DNA of 64,000 nucleotides from SMWC01 sp045561055. Lineage in GTDB: Bacteria > Pseudomonadota > Gammaproteobacteria > Steroidobacterales > Rariloculaceae. Shown here piece after piece: positions 8,420-18,005 of this stretch (positions are counted from its first letter, which is position 1; each line of letters opens with the position of its first letter). The stretch covers positions 318,248-382,247 of the forward strand of contig JBJKYL010000010.1 in the NCBI GenBank assembly GCA_045561055.1. The letters run 5' to 3'. The translations under genes and the position numbers were made by a program. The notes under the pieces were generated by a model. That model was not told the origin of the DNA. It saw only the letters and a list, made by a program, of their open reading frames with translations, and did no database searches.

Positions 8420-8703
8420 AGCGGGAACAGTTTCGATTATTGTTGTGCTTGCCGTTAGCGGCCGCTGTTGTCGTTTCAGCGATATGGGTCATCAAGGCTA
8501 AACACGAATCGAGACAACTTTTTGTTGAGCTCGAATCGTTGAATAGAGAGCGCGATCGCTTACAGGTTGACTGGGGTCGGCTACAACTCGAAGAGAGCAC
8601 CTGGGGGACGCCTGCCCGGGTCGAGACTCTTGCAACAGAGCAGCTATCGCTGCGTCGTCCGATACCGGAACAGGTTGTCGTCGTAGCAGAGCCGCTGCCA
8701 TGA
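8416..8703 (+). CDS. ftsL: cell division protein FtsL
   Basis: A 95-residue bitopic membrane protein: a short basic N-terminus, one hydrophobic helix at about residues 7-25, then a periplasmic coiled coil (F-V-E-L-E-S-L-N-R-E-R-D-R-L) typical of FtsL, which pairs with FtsB and FtsQ at the septum. The sequence is weakly conserved, so identification rests on topology and position between rsmH and ftsI. Starts with GTG overlapping the rsmH stop; its own stop overlaps the ftsI start as ATGA. Confidence 0.9.
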   Translation: MKREQFRLLLCLPLAAAVVVSAIWVIKAKHESRQLFVELESLNRERDRLQVDWGRLQLEESTWGTPARVETLATEQLSLRRPIPEQVVVVAEPLP

Positions 8704-10427
8704 GCGTGCGACGAAAAAACAAGGATATTGTCTGGAAAAAGTGGCGAACTATGTTGTTGCTCGTCACTTTCGTCTTAGCTGGCCTAACGTTGGAAGGGCG
8801 TGTTCTTTATTTACAAATAACGAAGAAGGATTTCTTGGTTGCAGAGGGTGACAATCGTCACCTCAGAACAGTTCAAATCTCTGCTAATCGGGGGCCGATC
8901 ACCGACCGGCATGGTGAGCCGCTAGCTGTGAGTACGCCGGTTGACAGCATTTGGGCGGCCCCTAAGGTTCTCAAATCCTCCGTCGAGCGACTTGGCGAAT
9001 TAGCGGCTGTCCTTGACGTCGAGTCCGACTGGTTAGCACGCCGGATAACAAGCAATCTTGATCGCGAGTTTATCTATCTGAAACGTCACCTCCGGCCGGA
9101 CGATGCTGCTAACGCGTTGAGCCTCGGTTTACCGGGGGTCAGCACACTCAGAGAATATCGCCGCTACTATCCTGCCGGCGAGGTTACGGGCCATATTTTA
9201 GGTTTTACTGATATTGATGACCAAGGCCAGGAAGGACTCGAACTCGCTTATGACCACTGGTTGCTAGGTGACGCAGGTGCTAAGCGCGTTCTTAGGGATA
9301 GCCAGGGTCGTATCATTGAGGATGTAGAATTGATCAGTCCTGCTCAGCCGGGCCGGACGCTCAAGACGAGTCTAGACCTGCGTGTCCAATATCTTGCATA
9401 CCGCGAGCTCAAACAAGCCGTTGCAGATAGCCATGCGTTGTCTGGCTCGGTTGTGGTTCTAGATGTATCGACCAACGAAGTGTTAGCGATAGTCAACCAG
9501 CCAACCTACAACCCGAACAATCGCGCTCAACTCGAGGTAGCACGTTACCGTAATCGTGCAGTGACCGACATTTTCGAGCCAGGTTCTAGTCTGAAGCCGT
9601 TTATCGTGGCTGCTGCACTTGAGTCGGGCGACTACGAACCAGGCTCGATGATCGATACTTCACCGGGTTATTTGCGCGTCGGCGGTAAAATTCTCACACG
9701 CGACTACAGTAATCTTGGCAAGATTGATGTCACGACGATGCTCGCTAAATCGAGTAGCGTCGGCGCCGCTAAGCTCGGATTAGAACTAGATCGTGAGCAA
9801 CTATGGGCCGTGCTATCGAATTTCGGTATTGGCCGTTTGACTGATAGCGGTTTTCCGGGCGAGTCGGCAGGAGTTCTTAATAGGCCGCTTCATTGGGGGC
9901 CAGTTGGACAGGCTACCCTCGCATATGGCTACGGGCTTTCGGTAACGGCATTACAACTCGCCCAGGCGTACAGCGTTATTGCTGCCGACGGCTTACGACG
10001 GCCCATCTCGCTACTTGTGCAGGACGAGTACGTTGCCGGTGAGCGTGTTGTGGAGGTCGATACGGCTCGCCGTCTTCGCGAGATGCTCGAAACTGTCGTT
10101 TCTCCGGCAGGCACCGGTCAACGGGCTTCAATTGCGAATTTTCGCGTTGCAGGAAAGACTGGAACTGCTAAAAAATTCAGTATTGGCGGATATTCCGACG
10201 ATCGTTACTTGGCAGTGTTTGCGGGACTAGTACCAGTCAGCGATCCCAAGCTCGTTGCTGTGGTCGTGATCGATGAACCACAGGGCGAAGATTACTATGG
10301 CGGTGAGATAGCAGCCCCAGTTTTTTCGCGAATCCTCTCCGGCGCACTGCGTCTTATGGCTGTTCCGCCCGATGAACTTACCGAGCCACCGCTTGAGATT
10401 TTAGCTCAGGTGGAGGTAGATCGATGA
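8700..10427 (+). CDS. ftsI: septal peptidoglycan transpeptidase FtsI (PBP3)
   Basis: A 575-residue class B penicillin-binding protein. It has one N-terminal membrane helix (about 17-37), a dimerisation/pedestal domain, and a transpeptidase domain. The catalytic SxxK is S-S-L-K with Ser296 in E-P-G-S-S-L-K-P-F, and the KTG motif is K486-T-G-T-A-K-K. The third motif, normally S-S-N, reads S351-S-S in A-K-S-S-S-V-G-A-A-K, so the motif asparagine is replaced by serine (codon AGC where AAC would be usual). This is reported as a finding. FtsI cross-links septal wall with FtsW, also encoded here. It overlaps ftsL and murE by 4 bases each. Confidence 0.96.
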   Translation: MSVRRKNKDIVWKKWRTMLLLVTFVLAGLTLEGRVLYLQITKKDFLVAEGDNRHLRTVQISANRGPITDRHGEPLAVSTPVDSIWAAPKVLKSSVERLGELAAVLDVESDWLARRITSNLDREFIYLKRHLRPDDAANALSLGLPGVSTLREYRRYYPAGEVTGHILGFTDIDDQGQEGLELAYDHWLLGDAGAKRVLRDSQGRIIEDVELISPAQPGRTLKTSLDLRVQYLAYRELKQAVADSHALSGSVVVLDVSTNEVLAIVNQPTYNPNNRAQLEVARYRNRAVTDIFEPGSSLKPFIVAAALESGDYEPGSMIDTSPGYLRVGGKILTRDYSNLGKIDVTTMLAKSSSVGAAKLGLELDREQLWAVLSNFGIGRLTDSGFPGESAGVLNRPLHWGPVGQATLAYGYGLSVTALQLAQAYSVIAADGLRRPISLLVQDEYVAGERVVEVDTARRLREMLETVVSPAGTGQRASIANFRVAGKTGTAKKFSIGGYSDDRYLAVFAGLVPVSDPKLVAVVVIDEPQGEDYYGGEIAAPVFSRILSGALRLMAVPPDELTEPPLEILAQVEVDR

Positions 10428-11893
10428 TGGCGGCGCTAGCGACAGCGGCGATTACTCTGGGGGAAGTGTTTGGTGCAGCGGCCGGAAGCCTGGCTGGTAT
10501 GAAAATAGATGATCTCGTCGTTGATAGCCGCCAGGTAAAACCGGGCACGGGTTTCGTTGCGTTGCCGGGAAGTCACGGCCACGGTCTTGATTATCTCGAC
10601 GATGCGCGCGCGCGCGGTGCAACAGCGATCATCTATGAGCCCCTCGAAGATCAGCCGCGGGTGGATGCTCCCGCAATAGAAATCCCTGGTTTATCCTCGC
10701 AGCTTGGCCAAATCGCTAAGGCCTTTTTCGGCCGGCCGGCGGCTCCATTGAAATTGGCCGGTGTTACTGGGACAAACGGCAAGAGTACGGTGGCGCATCT
10801 TATAGCCCAGGCACATACTCTCCGTGGTATAGATTGCGGTTATCTAGGGACGCTCGGTTACGGCGTTCCGCCAAATCTAACCGCTCAAACTTTAACGACA
10901 CCTGATTGTCTGAGTTTGCACCGTACGTTGCGCTCGCTGGCCGTGGACTACGTGGCGTTGGAAGTGTCGTCGCATGCACTCGCTCAAGACCGAATTGCTG
11001 GATTGGAATTCGACACCGCAGTTTTTACCAATCTTTCGCAGGATCATCTTGATTACCATGGGACTTTTGATAAGTACCGGGACGCGAAGGCCTCTTTGTT
11101 TGGGTTGGGGTCACTGCGTAATGCGGTGTTTTTCGTTGACGATCCGGCAGCTTCAGTGATAGCAAAACGGCTCGGTCCTGAGGTGACGCGTATTGACGTT
11201 AGCATGGAAAACAATGCGGATATCCGCGGCCGTCTGTTGACTTCGGATCTATACGGAATTCAGCTGGAGGTTCAGGGTCCTGGTGGTCTAGCGATCATAA
11301 AGTCCTCCCTGGTTGGCGATTTTAATGCGGAAAATCTGTTACTTGCGATAGGCGTGTTGCTCGCATGGGATATTTCGCTAACGGATGCGTGCGATGCATT
11401 GGGTCGGTGTGCGAGTCTGCCCGGCCGGATGCAGGTGTTTGGCGGTGACCATGAGGCTCCATGGGTAATAGTCGACTATGCGCACACGCCAGCTGCATTA
11501 GCGCGAGTGCTTGAGAATTTGCAGCGTGCTGCGACGAGCGAGCTTTGGTGTGTATTCGGCTGCGGCGGCCAGCGAGATTCGGGTAAACGTGCGGCTATGG
11601 GCAGCGCCGCCGCTCGAATCGCGAATCACATCGTACTCACCGACGATAATCCTCGTGAGGAAGATCCTGACGCGATCATTGCCGACATACGGTCAGGTAT
11701 CCCATCGCACCCCCATGTTTGGGTTGAACACGATCGTGCTCTAGCGATTTCGGATGCCGTCTGTCGAGCGCGCGTCGGCGATATCGTGCTCATTGCAGGT
11801 AAGGGGCATGAGCGCACCCAATCGATAGCCAGTGGGGAGCGCGAGTTTAGTGATGATTTGGTTGTAGAGCAGGCTCTGGAGGCACGAACATGA
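10424..11893 (+). CDS. murE: UDP-MurNAc-L-Ala-D-Glu:meso-diaminopimelate ligase MurE
   Basis: A 489-residue ATP-dependent Mur ligase. The ATP loop G-T-N-G-K-S-T is at about residue 115, E-V-S-S-H-A-L-A-Q-D-R in the centre, and D-Y-A-H-T-P at the start of the C-terminal domain. The substrate-specificity motif D-N-P-R (in T-D-D-N-P-R-E-E) marks meso-diaminopimelate rather than lysine as the third residue of the peptide stem. It acts in the cytoplasm, third of the amino acid ligases. Overlapping starts and stops tie it to ftsI and murF. Confidence 0.97.
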   Translation: MMAALATAAITLGEVFGAAAGSLAGMKIDDLVVDSRQVKPGTGFVALPGSHGHGLDYLDDARARGATAIIYEPLEDQPRVDAPAIEIPGLSSQLGQIAKAFFGRPAAPLKLAGVTGTNGKSTVAHLIAQAHTLRGIDCGYLGTLGYGVPPNLTAQTLTTPDCLSLHRTLRSLAVDYVALEVSSHALAQDRIAGLEFDTAVFTNLSQDHLDYHGTFDKYRDAKASLFGLGSLRNAVFFVDDPAASVIAKRLGPEVTRIDVSMENNADIRGRLLTSDLYGIQLEVQGPGGLAIIKSSLVGDFNAENLLLAIGVLLAWDISLTDACDALGRCASLPGRMQVFGGDHEAPWVIVDYAHTPAALARVLENLQRAATSELWCVFGCGGQRDSGKRAAMGSAAARIANHIVLTDDNPREEDPDAIIADIRSGIPSHPHVWVEHDRALAISDAVCRARVGDIVLIAGKGHERTQSIASGEREFSDDLVVEQALEART

Positions 11894-13263
11894 TGCCCCG
11901 GACTCTAGCTGCCGTTGCAACCGAACTCGATGCACGACTCGTTGGCGACGATACAAAGTTCCACCAGGTAGGTATCGATAGCCGTAAGATCCACAATGGC
12001 GCGCTTTTTGTTGCGATCGAAGGGGAGCGTTTGGATGGAAACGATTACGTTGCGCATGCGCATGCACGAGGCGCCGCTGGAGCACTAGTATCGCGGCAGA
12101 TAGAAGTACCGTTGCCGCAGCTAAAGGTACCTGATACGCGCGTTGCGCTCGGACACATGGCACGCGCCTGGCGCGCGAATTTCCCTATACCGGTGGTTGC
12201 TGTGACTGGTAGCAACGGTAAGACTACAGTCAAGGAAATGATTGCGAGCATTCTGAAGCGCAGTCGTCGGACTTGTGTGACTCAGGGCAACCTCAATAAC
12301 GATATTGGTGTGCCCTTGACTATCATGGAGCTCGAAGACGAGCATGAGGCTCTAGTCGTTGAGCTCGGGGCAAACCACTCTGGTGAGATCGATTACCTCA
12401 GTGGTCTAGTGCAGCCGACGGTCGGTGTGATTACGAATGCTTGTGCTGCCCACCTTGAAGGGTTCGAGTCCGTTGAAGGAGTAGCTACCGCAAAGGGCGA
12501 ATTACTCGATCACTTACCGAGCACTGGTGACGCGGTACTAAATAACGATGATGGTTTCTGTGTCGATTGGCGTTTGCGCAGTCGCGCGAAATCTGTTTTG
12601 ACTTTTGGTTTTGGGGCGGGAGCTGATTGCACTATTGTCGGTGATGTTGTTGCTGAAGTTTCCGGTTGTCAGTTCACGATGCAGTTACCCGAGGGCGAGC
12701 AGGTCAAGATTAATTTGCCGCTTGTCGGTCGGCACAATGTTCTTAACGCGTTAGCGGCGGCAGCGGCCGCACACGCGCTCGGTGTCCACACCGAGGATAT
12801 CGTAAACGGTCTTAATGATGCCAACGCGGTCAAAGGCCGTCTAAATGTTCTTCATGGTCGCGGGGGTGCTGCCATTATTGATGATAGCTACAACGCGAAT
12901 CCGGCATCGGTGTGTGCTGCTCTCGACTACCTGGCGAGCGCGAATGGTATGCGCATTCTCGTGCTCGGTGATATGGCTGAGTTAGGCGCTGCGGCAATAG
13001 AGATGCACTGCGAGATAGGACGATACGCCACGCATCGGTGCGATGCGTTATTAACTATTGGATCTCTAAGTAGGCATGCCGCTGATGCATTTGGGGCATG
13101 CGGTCAATCTTTCAAGAGCATCGCTGAGTTGAGTGAAGCTCTGGAGGTTCTGCTCGCTGAGGACGTGACCATACTCGTGAAGGGATCGCGTGTGATGGGT
13201 TTGGATCAGCTCGTTAGATTATTAAAGAGCGATGACATATCTGCTGAGGCGCCGTCTTGCTAA
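11890..13263 (+). CDS. murF: UDP-MurNAc-tripeptide:D-Ala-D-Ala ligase MurF
   Basis: A 457-residue Mur ligase with the ATP loop T-G-S-N-G-K-T-T near residue 107, N-L-N-N-D-I-G-V-P-L-T, E-L-G-A-N-H-S-G-E-I and D-D-S-Y-N-A-N-P in the C-terminal domain, all MurF signatures. It adds the D-Ala-D-Ala dipeptide to finish UDP-MurNAc-pentapeptide. The D-Ala-D-Ala ligase that supplies its substrate is not encoded in this cluster. It starts 4 bases before the murE stop, and its end overlaps mraY by 7 bases. Confidence 0.97.
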   Translation: MMPRTLAAVATELDARLVGDDTKFHQVGIDSRKIHNGALFVAIEGERLDGNDYVAHAHARGAAGALVSRQIEVPLPQLKVPDTRVALGHMARAWRANFPIPVVAVTGSNGKTTVKEMIASILKRSRRTCVTQGNLNNDIGVPLTIMELEDEHEALVVELGANHSGEIDYLSGLVQPTVGVITNACAAHLEGFESVEGVATAKGELLDHLPSTGDAVLNNDDGFCVDWRLRSRAKSVLTFGFGAGADCTIVGDVVAEVSGCQFTMQLPEGEQVKINLPLVGRHNVLNALAAAAAAHALGVHTEDIVNGLNDANAVKGRLNVLHGRGGAAIIDDSYNANPASVCAALDYLASANGMRILVLGDMAELGAAAIEMHCEIGRYATHRCDALLTIGSLSRHAADAFGACGQSFKSIAELSEALEVLLAEDVTILVKGSRVMGLDQLVRLLKSDDISAEAPSC

Positions 13264-14345
13264 TTTATCTCACCGAATATTTCGCGCAGATCTATTCTGG
13301 TTTCAACGTCTTTGGATATCTGACGATGCGCGCGATTCTTGGTGCTCTCACTGCGCTCGTGCTATCACTCGCAATTGGCCCGATTCTGATTAAGCGTTTC
13401 TCAATGCGGCGCTTGGGTCAGCCGATACGGCAGCTCGGGCCAGATTCACATCTCCCCAAGGCCGGCACACCAACTATGGGCGGCGCGTTAATTTTGTTTG
13501 CCATTGTCTTCAGTACATTGTTGTGGGCGGATCTTGAGAACCGTTTCGTTTGGATCGTTCTCATCTCGACTTTGGCTTTTGGTGTAATCGGTTTTATCGA
13601 TGATTACAAGAAACTCGTGATAGGCAATTCGAAAGGTGTCCGGCCATCTACCAAATTCTTCTGGCAATCTTTCATCGGCATTGGCAGTGCGCTTGCGTTT
13701 TACCTGACTGCGGACAATCCCGAGGTTGAGCACTCTCTCTTAATTCCCTATCTGCCGGATATGATGATGCCGCTGAGTATCTTCGTCTATGTTCCGTTTA
13801 CTTATCTAGTAATCGTAGGTTCTTCCAACGCCGTCAACTTAACCGATGGTCTGGATGGACTCGCGATCATGCCCACCGTACTCGTCGGCAGTGCGCTGGG
13901 CGTGTTTGCATACGTTGCAGGCAATATCGTCTTCTCGGGTTATCTCGGGGTCCCGTATATAGCAGGAGCCGGAGAGATGTTGGTTTTTTGTGCGGCCCTG
14001 GCTGGCGCCGGTCTGGGCTTCTTGTGGTTCAACACCTATCCCGCGCAGGTTTTTATGGGCGACATCGGAGCTCTTGCTCTTGGTGCCGCTTTGGGCCTGG
14101 TGGCTGTGGTGGTGAGGCAGGAATTGGTGTTGTTCATTATGGGCGGTGTTTTCGTTGTCGAAACCGTCTCGGTCATTATCCAAGTTGCCTCCTACAAGTT
14201 GACCGGCCGGCGTATTTTTCGCATGGCGCCGCTACATCATCACTTCGAGCTTAAGGGTTGGCCGGAGCCGAAAGTGATTGTGCGGTTTTGGATTGTCACC
14301 GTGATTTTGGTGTTGATTGGATTAGCGAGTCTAAAGATAAGATGA
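13257..14345 (+). CDS. mraY: phospho-MurNAc-pentapeptide transferase MraY
   Basis: A 362-residue polytopic membrane enzyme (about ten helices) that makes lipid I on undecaprenyl phosphate. Signatures are Y-S-G-F-N-V-F-x-Y-L-T near the N-terminus, K-A-G-T-P-T-M-G-G at about 64-72, the catalytic-site F-I-D-D-Y-K-K, N-L-T-D-G-L-D-G-L-A and P-L-H-H-H-F-E-L-K-G-W near the C-terminus. The start is TTG at 13257, placed by homologous N-termini, inside the end of murF. Confidence 0.97.
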   Translation: MLIYLTEYFAQIYSGFNVFGYLTMRAILGALTALVLSLAIGPILIKRFSMRRLGQPIRQLGPDSHLPKAGTPTMGGALILFAIVFSTLLWADLENRFVWIVLISTLAFGVIGFIDDYKKLVIGNSKGVRPSTKFFWQSFIGIGSALAFYLTADNPEVEHSLLIPYLPDMMMPLSIFVYVPFTYLVIVGSSNAVNLTDGLDGLAIMPTVLVGSALGVFAYVAGNIVFSGYLGVPYIAGAGEMLVFCAALAGAGLGFLWFNTYPAQVFMGDIGALALGAALGLVAVVVRQELVLFIMGGVFVVETVSVIIQVASYKLTGRRIFRMAPLHHHFELKGWPEPKVIVRFWIVTVILVLIGLASLKIR

Positions 14346-14362
14346 CCCTGTTGGGTGACTAG

Positions 14363-15748
14363 ATGATAAGGAGTGATAGACGTGTCTTCGAGCGATACGA
14401 TGGGAGCGTGGTGACGATCGCAGCGCATGATTTCCGAGTGCTGGTAGTTGGACTTGGCGTAACCGGAGTTGCTACCGCACGTTATCTTGCTGCGCGTGGC
14501 GTTGACGTAACGGTAATCGACAGTCGTGCGGCGCCTCCTGGTCTTGCTGACCTGAGTAGTTCGAATCCGGCCATTAAGGTTGTGACCGAGAGCGAAGATC
14601 CACGCTGGCTTGAAGGCATTGGCCAGGTCGTGCTGTCTCCCGGCCTTGCGCTCGATTCGCCGATTGCCGAGCACGCGGTCCGACTTGGGATTCCCGTAGT
14701 CGGCGACATCGAGCTATTCGCACGCGATGTGGCGGTACCAGTGCTAGCTATTACGGGCACCAACGGCAAGAGTACCGTCGTAACTTTACTGGAAAGAATG
14801 CTGTCTGCGACCGGCCTTGACGTTGCTGCTGGAGGTAATATTGGACCGCCAGCGCTGCAACTCCTGGAGGAAAACGCGGAAATTCATATTTTGGAGGTCT
14901 CGAGTTTCCAGTTAGAGACAACGCAGAGCTTAACTCCCGACGCTGCTGTTGTTCTCAACGTCTCGCCTGATCATTTGGATCGGCATGGCACGCTCGCTGA
15001 GTATGCAGCGTTGAAGGCTAAGCTCTTGCAATCCGCGAAATGTGCCGTATTCAATAGAGATGATCCGCTGGTTTGCGCAATGGTAAGCGGACACCCTAAT
15101 GCCATCCCGTTTTCGCTGCTCGAGGAAACTGAGGGAGGTTATGGTGTCGTTGAGCATAAGGGTGAACGATGGCTGGCTCATGCATGTGAGCCTTTGTTGC
15201 CGGCGGCTACTTTACGTATGCCAGGGATACACAACGAAGCCAATGCATTGGCGGCTCTTGCTCTCGCGAGCGTTTTAGATTGCGATATCGAGCCGCAGTT
15301 GACGGCGTTACGAGAATTCACAGGGCTGCCCCACCGATGCGAATGGGTGGCGGAGCGTGACGGGGTAACTTTCATCAATGATTCTAAAGGCACGAATGTT
15401 GCTGCGAGTGTGGCAGCCCTCGAAGGCATTAAGGGCCCATACGTCCTTATCGCAGGTGGTCAGGGTAAGGGAGCTGACTTTAGTCCTCTCGTCGCGAGTG
15501 CGCGCGGTAAGCTTCTGGGAGTGGTCGTAATTGGTGAAGCAGCCGATGAGCTCGGGGCTCTCTTTACCCAAACATGTCCGGTGAGATTGGCGGGAGATAT
15601 GGATGCTGCGGTTAATCTCGCCGTCGAGTTAGCGCCTAGCGGATCGACCATACTGCTATCTCCCGCCTGCGCGAGTTTGGATATGTTCGTTGATTACACA
15701 CACCGAGGCGATGCATTCATTGCTTCGGTAAAGGGATTGGCGCTATGA
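14363..15748 (+). CDS. murD: UDP-MurNAc-L-alanine:D-glutamate ligase MurD
   Basis: A 461-residue Mur ligase: an N-terminal Rossmann-like domain with V-V-G-L-G-V-T-G (about 30-37), the ATP loop T-G-T-N-G-K-S-T near 131, E-V-S-S-F-Q-L-E, L-N-V-S-P-D-H-L-D-R-H and N-D-S-K-G-T-N near 335. The first 20 residues are not conserved, so a later GTG near 14408 is possible as the true start. Separated from mraY by 17 bases; its stop overlaps the ftsW ATG. Confidence 0.96.
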   Translation: MIRSDRRVFERYDGSVVTIAAHDFRVLVVGLGVTGVATARYLAARGVDVTVIDSRAAPPGLADLSSSNPAIKVVTESEDPRWLEGIGQVVLSPGLALDSPIAEHAVRLGIPVVGDIELFARDVAVPVLAITGTNGKSTVVTLLERMLSATGLDVAAGGNIGPPALQLLEENAEIHILEVSSFQLETTQSLTPDAAVVLNVSPDHLDRHGTLAEYAALKAKLLQSAKCAVFNRDDPLVCAMVSGHPNAIPFSLLEETEGGYGVVEHKGERWLAHACEPLLPAATLRMPGIHNEANALAALALASVLDCDIEPQLTALREFTGLPHRCEWVAERDGVTFINDSKGTNVAASVAALEGIKGPYVLIAGGQGKGADFSPLVASARGKLLGVVVIGEAADELGALFTQTCPVRLAGDMDAAVNLAVELAPSGSTILLSPACASLDMFVDYTHRGDAFIASVKGLAL

Positions 15749-16914
15749 ACTCGGCGCTTGAGATTCGTGGGTTCAATCTTGATGCACCATCGTTCGCGGC
15801 GATTATTGCGTTACTCGTGCTCGGTATTATCATAATGAGTTCCGCATCTATTTCTCTCGCTGACCGTGATATAGGCGAGCCGTTGTTCTTCTTTTCTCGT
15901 CAGCTCGGCGCTGTGTTTATTGGGCTTCTAGCCGCGTTGATACTGACGATGATTCCTACCGAGCTATGGTATAGGTATCACTGGGTATTATTGATTGCCT
16001 GCATGCTGCTTTTGGTGTCGGTATTTTTGCCAGGCTTTAGTCGCACTGTGAACGGTAGTACGCGCTGGTTGGATTTTGGGGCAATTTCTCTTCAGCCGTC
16101 TGAACCCGCGCGGGTCTGTCTGATTCTCTATCTAGGAAGTTATATTGTCCGTCAGCAAGCTAGCTTAAGCGCGAGCTTAGTTGGTTTCCTGAAGCCGATG
16201 ATAGCGGTAACAGTGGTGTCCGCACTGCTCCTATTTCAACCAGATTTCGGTGCCGCAGTTGTTGTTACGTTGACGAGCATAGGCTTGTTATTCATTGGTG
16301 GTGCAAGAATCCGTGATTTTGTTGTCGCATTCTGTATTGCGTCCGTAGCGCTATCGGCGCTGGCTTACTCTACGCCGTATCGAATGGAACGTTTGCTCGG
16401 GTTTCTTGACCCCTGGGCTGATCCTTACGGAAAGGGCTTTCAGTTGACGCAATCGCTAATCGCAGTTGGCCGAGGAAATTGGTTTGGTGTTGGTCTCGGT
16501 GATAGCGTGCAAAAACTTTTCTATCTTCCTGAAGCCCATACTGATTTCGTGTTCGCTGTCTTAGCTGAAGAGCTAGGCTTCATGGGCGTAACACTTACCG
16601 TGCTGTTGTTCGGTGTGATTGTATTAAGGGCTATTGCGCTAGGGCCTAAGGCCGCTTCGGTGAATATGCCGTTTCATGGTTTGGTCAGTACCGGTATTGC
16701 TATGACGCTCGGATTACAGGCTTTCATAAATATGGGCGTCAATACTGGCATGTTGCCGACGAAGGGTTTGACATTGCCGTTGATCAGTTACGGGCGCACT
16801 AGCATGGTCACTACGCTGATATCACTGGGGTTACTAATACGTATTCAGCACGAGGTTCAGAATGAGGTGTGTCGCCGCGTTACCGTGCGTGCGCAGAGGA
16901 AGAAAAAGCAATGA
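15745..16914 (+). CDS. ftsW: septal peptidoglycan polymerase FtsW
   Basis: A 389-residue SEDS-family membrane protein with about ten helices. Family signatures are N-G-S-T-R-W-L near residue 102, Q-P-S-E, Q-P-D-F-G-A-A, L-L-G-F-L-D-P-W-A-D-P-Y-G-K-G-F-Q and L-P-E-A-H-T-D-F-V-F-A-V-L-A-E-E-L-G, plus P-L-I-S-Y-G near the end. It polymerises lipid II at the septum together with FtsI. The start ATG overlaps the murD stop (ATGA), and its last codons overlap the murG start in the same way. Confidence 0.96.
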   Translation: MNSALEIRGFNLDAPSFAAIIALLVLGIIIMSSASISLADRDIGEPLFFFSRQLGAVFIGLLAALILTMIPTELWYRYHWVLLIACMLLLVSVFLPGFSRTVNGSTRWLDFGAISLQPSEPARVCLILYLGSYIVRQQASLSASLVGFLKPMIAVTVVSALLLFQPDFGAAVVVTLTSIGLLFIGGARIRDFVVAFCIASVALSALAYSTPYRMERLLGFLDPWADPYGKGFQLTQSLIAVGRGNWFGVGLGDSVQKLFYLPEAHTDFVFAVLAEELGFMGVTLTVLLFGVIVLRAIALGPKAASVNMPFHGLVSTGIAMTLGLQAFINMGVNTGMLPTKGLTLPLISYGRTSMVTTLISLGLLIRIQHEVQNEVCRRVTVRAQRKKKQ

Positions 16915-18005
16915 ATGCCGGCCCAATCATGATTCTCGCGGGGGGTACCGGCGGCCACGTGTTCCCAGGACTTGCGGTAGCAAAAGTTTTGCGTGAGCGA
17001 GAGCAATCAGTGGTGTGGATGGGGACGCGTAAAGGGCTCGAAGCCCGCCTTGTACCTGAGGCCGGCATCAACATAGAGTGGATTTCCGTGTCCGGTATAA
17101 GAGGCCGCGGCCCGCTTGCTTGGCTCATAGCACCTTTTCGTATCGTGTTAGCGGTTTACCAGGCTTTTGTAGCTCTTCGGCGATGTCGGCCGGTCGTGGT
17201 GCTCGGCCTCGGCGGTTTCGTTTCCGGTCCTGGTGGTCTTGCTGCCTGGTTAACTCGGAGGCCGCTACTCATTCATGAACAGAACGCGGTTGCTGGGACG
17301 ACTAATCGCGTTCTCGCGCGATTCGCACAACGAATATTTAGCGCTTTCCCGGAAAGCTTCCCATCATCTGTTGAGGCCGAACTCATCGGTAACCCTGTTC
17401 GCGAATCTATCGTTGGGTTACCTGTCCCATCAAAGCGCTTCGCATCAGGATCAGATTCCACGAAAGCAGTGCGGGTCCTCGTGCTCGGTGGCAGTCAAGG
17501 TGCGAGCATTTTGAATAATCAAGTCCCCGCAGCTTTACAGCTACTACCCCCCGGGGTTGCAGTCGATGTTTGGCACCAAACAGGCAGAAGGATTGTCGAG
17601 GCAGAGATGGCTTATTCTAGTACCAATGTTGTGCCGCGACTTGATACGTTTATTGATGATATGTCGGTGGCATATGGCTGGGCAGACTTAGTGATATGTC
17701 GCGCGGGCGCGCTTACGATTTCGGAGCTCTCTGCGGTCGGAATCGGCGCAATCTTAGTCCCGTTTCCGTTCGCGGTCGATAACCATCAATTGAAGAATGC
17801 GCAAAGTTTCGCGTCACAGGGTGCTGGTATCGTTATTCCGGAGAATAAATTTAATCCCGAGCGGCTAGCTAAGGAAATTAGTGACTTAGTCGATAATCAA
17901 GCAGTGCTTGAGCTTCTAGCTGAAAGGGCCCGGGCACAGGCTAAGCCGCGCGCAGCAGAGATGCTCGCCAACGCTTGCCTGGAGTACGCGGAGGTTCGTT
18001 CATGA
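16911..18005 (+). CDS. murG: lipid II synthase MurG
   Basis: A 364-residue GT28 glycosyltransferase adding GlcNAc to lipid I on the inner face of the membrane. It shows A-G-G-T-G-G-H-V-F-P-G-L at residues 9-20, H-E-Q-N-A-V-A-G near 127, G-G-S-Q-G-A in the middle, and C-R-A-G-A-L-T-I-S-E-L and P-F-P-F-A-V-D-N-H-Q in the donor-binding half. An upstream start at 16869 would run through the ftsW end and adds no conserved sequence; the ATG at 16911 gives the ATGA overlap seen throughout this operon. Confidence 0.96.
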   Translation: MNAGPIMILAGGTGGHVFPGLAVAKVLREREQSVVWMGTRKGLEARLVPEAGINIEWISVSGIRGRGPLAWLIAPFRIVLAVYQAFVALRRCRPVVVLGLGGFVSGPGGLAAWLTRRPLLIHEQNAVAGTTNRVLARFAQRIFSAFPESFPSSVEAELIGNPVRESIVGLPVPSKRFASGSDSTKAVRVLVLGGSQGASILNNQVPAALQLLPPGVAVDVWHQTGRRIVEAEMAYSSTNVVPRLDTFIDDMSVAYGWADLVICRAGALTISELSAVGIGAILVPFPFAVDNHQLKNAQSFASQGAGIVIPENKFNPERLAKEISDLVDNQAVLELLAERARAQAKPRAAEMLANACLEYAEVRS

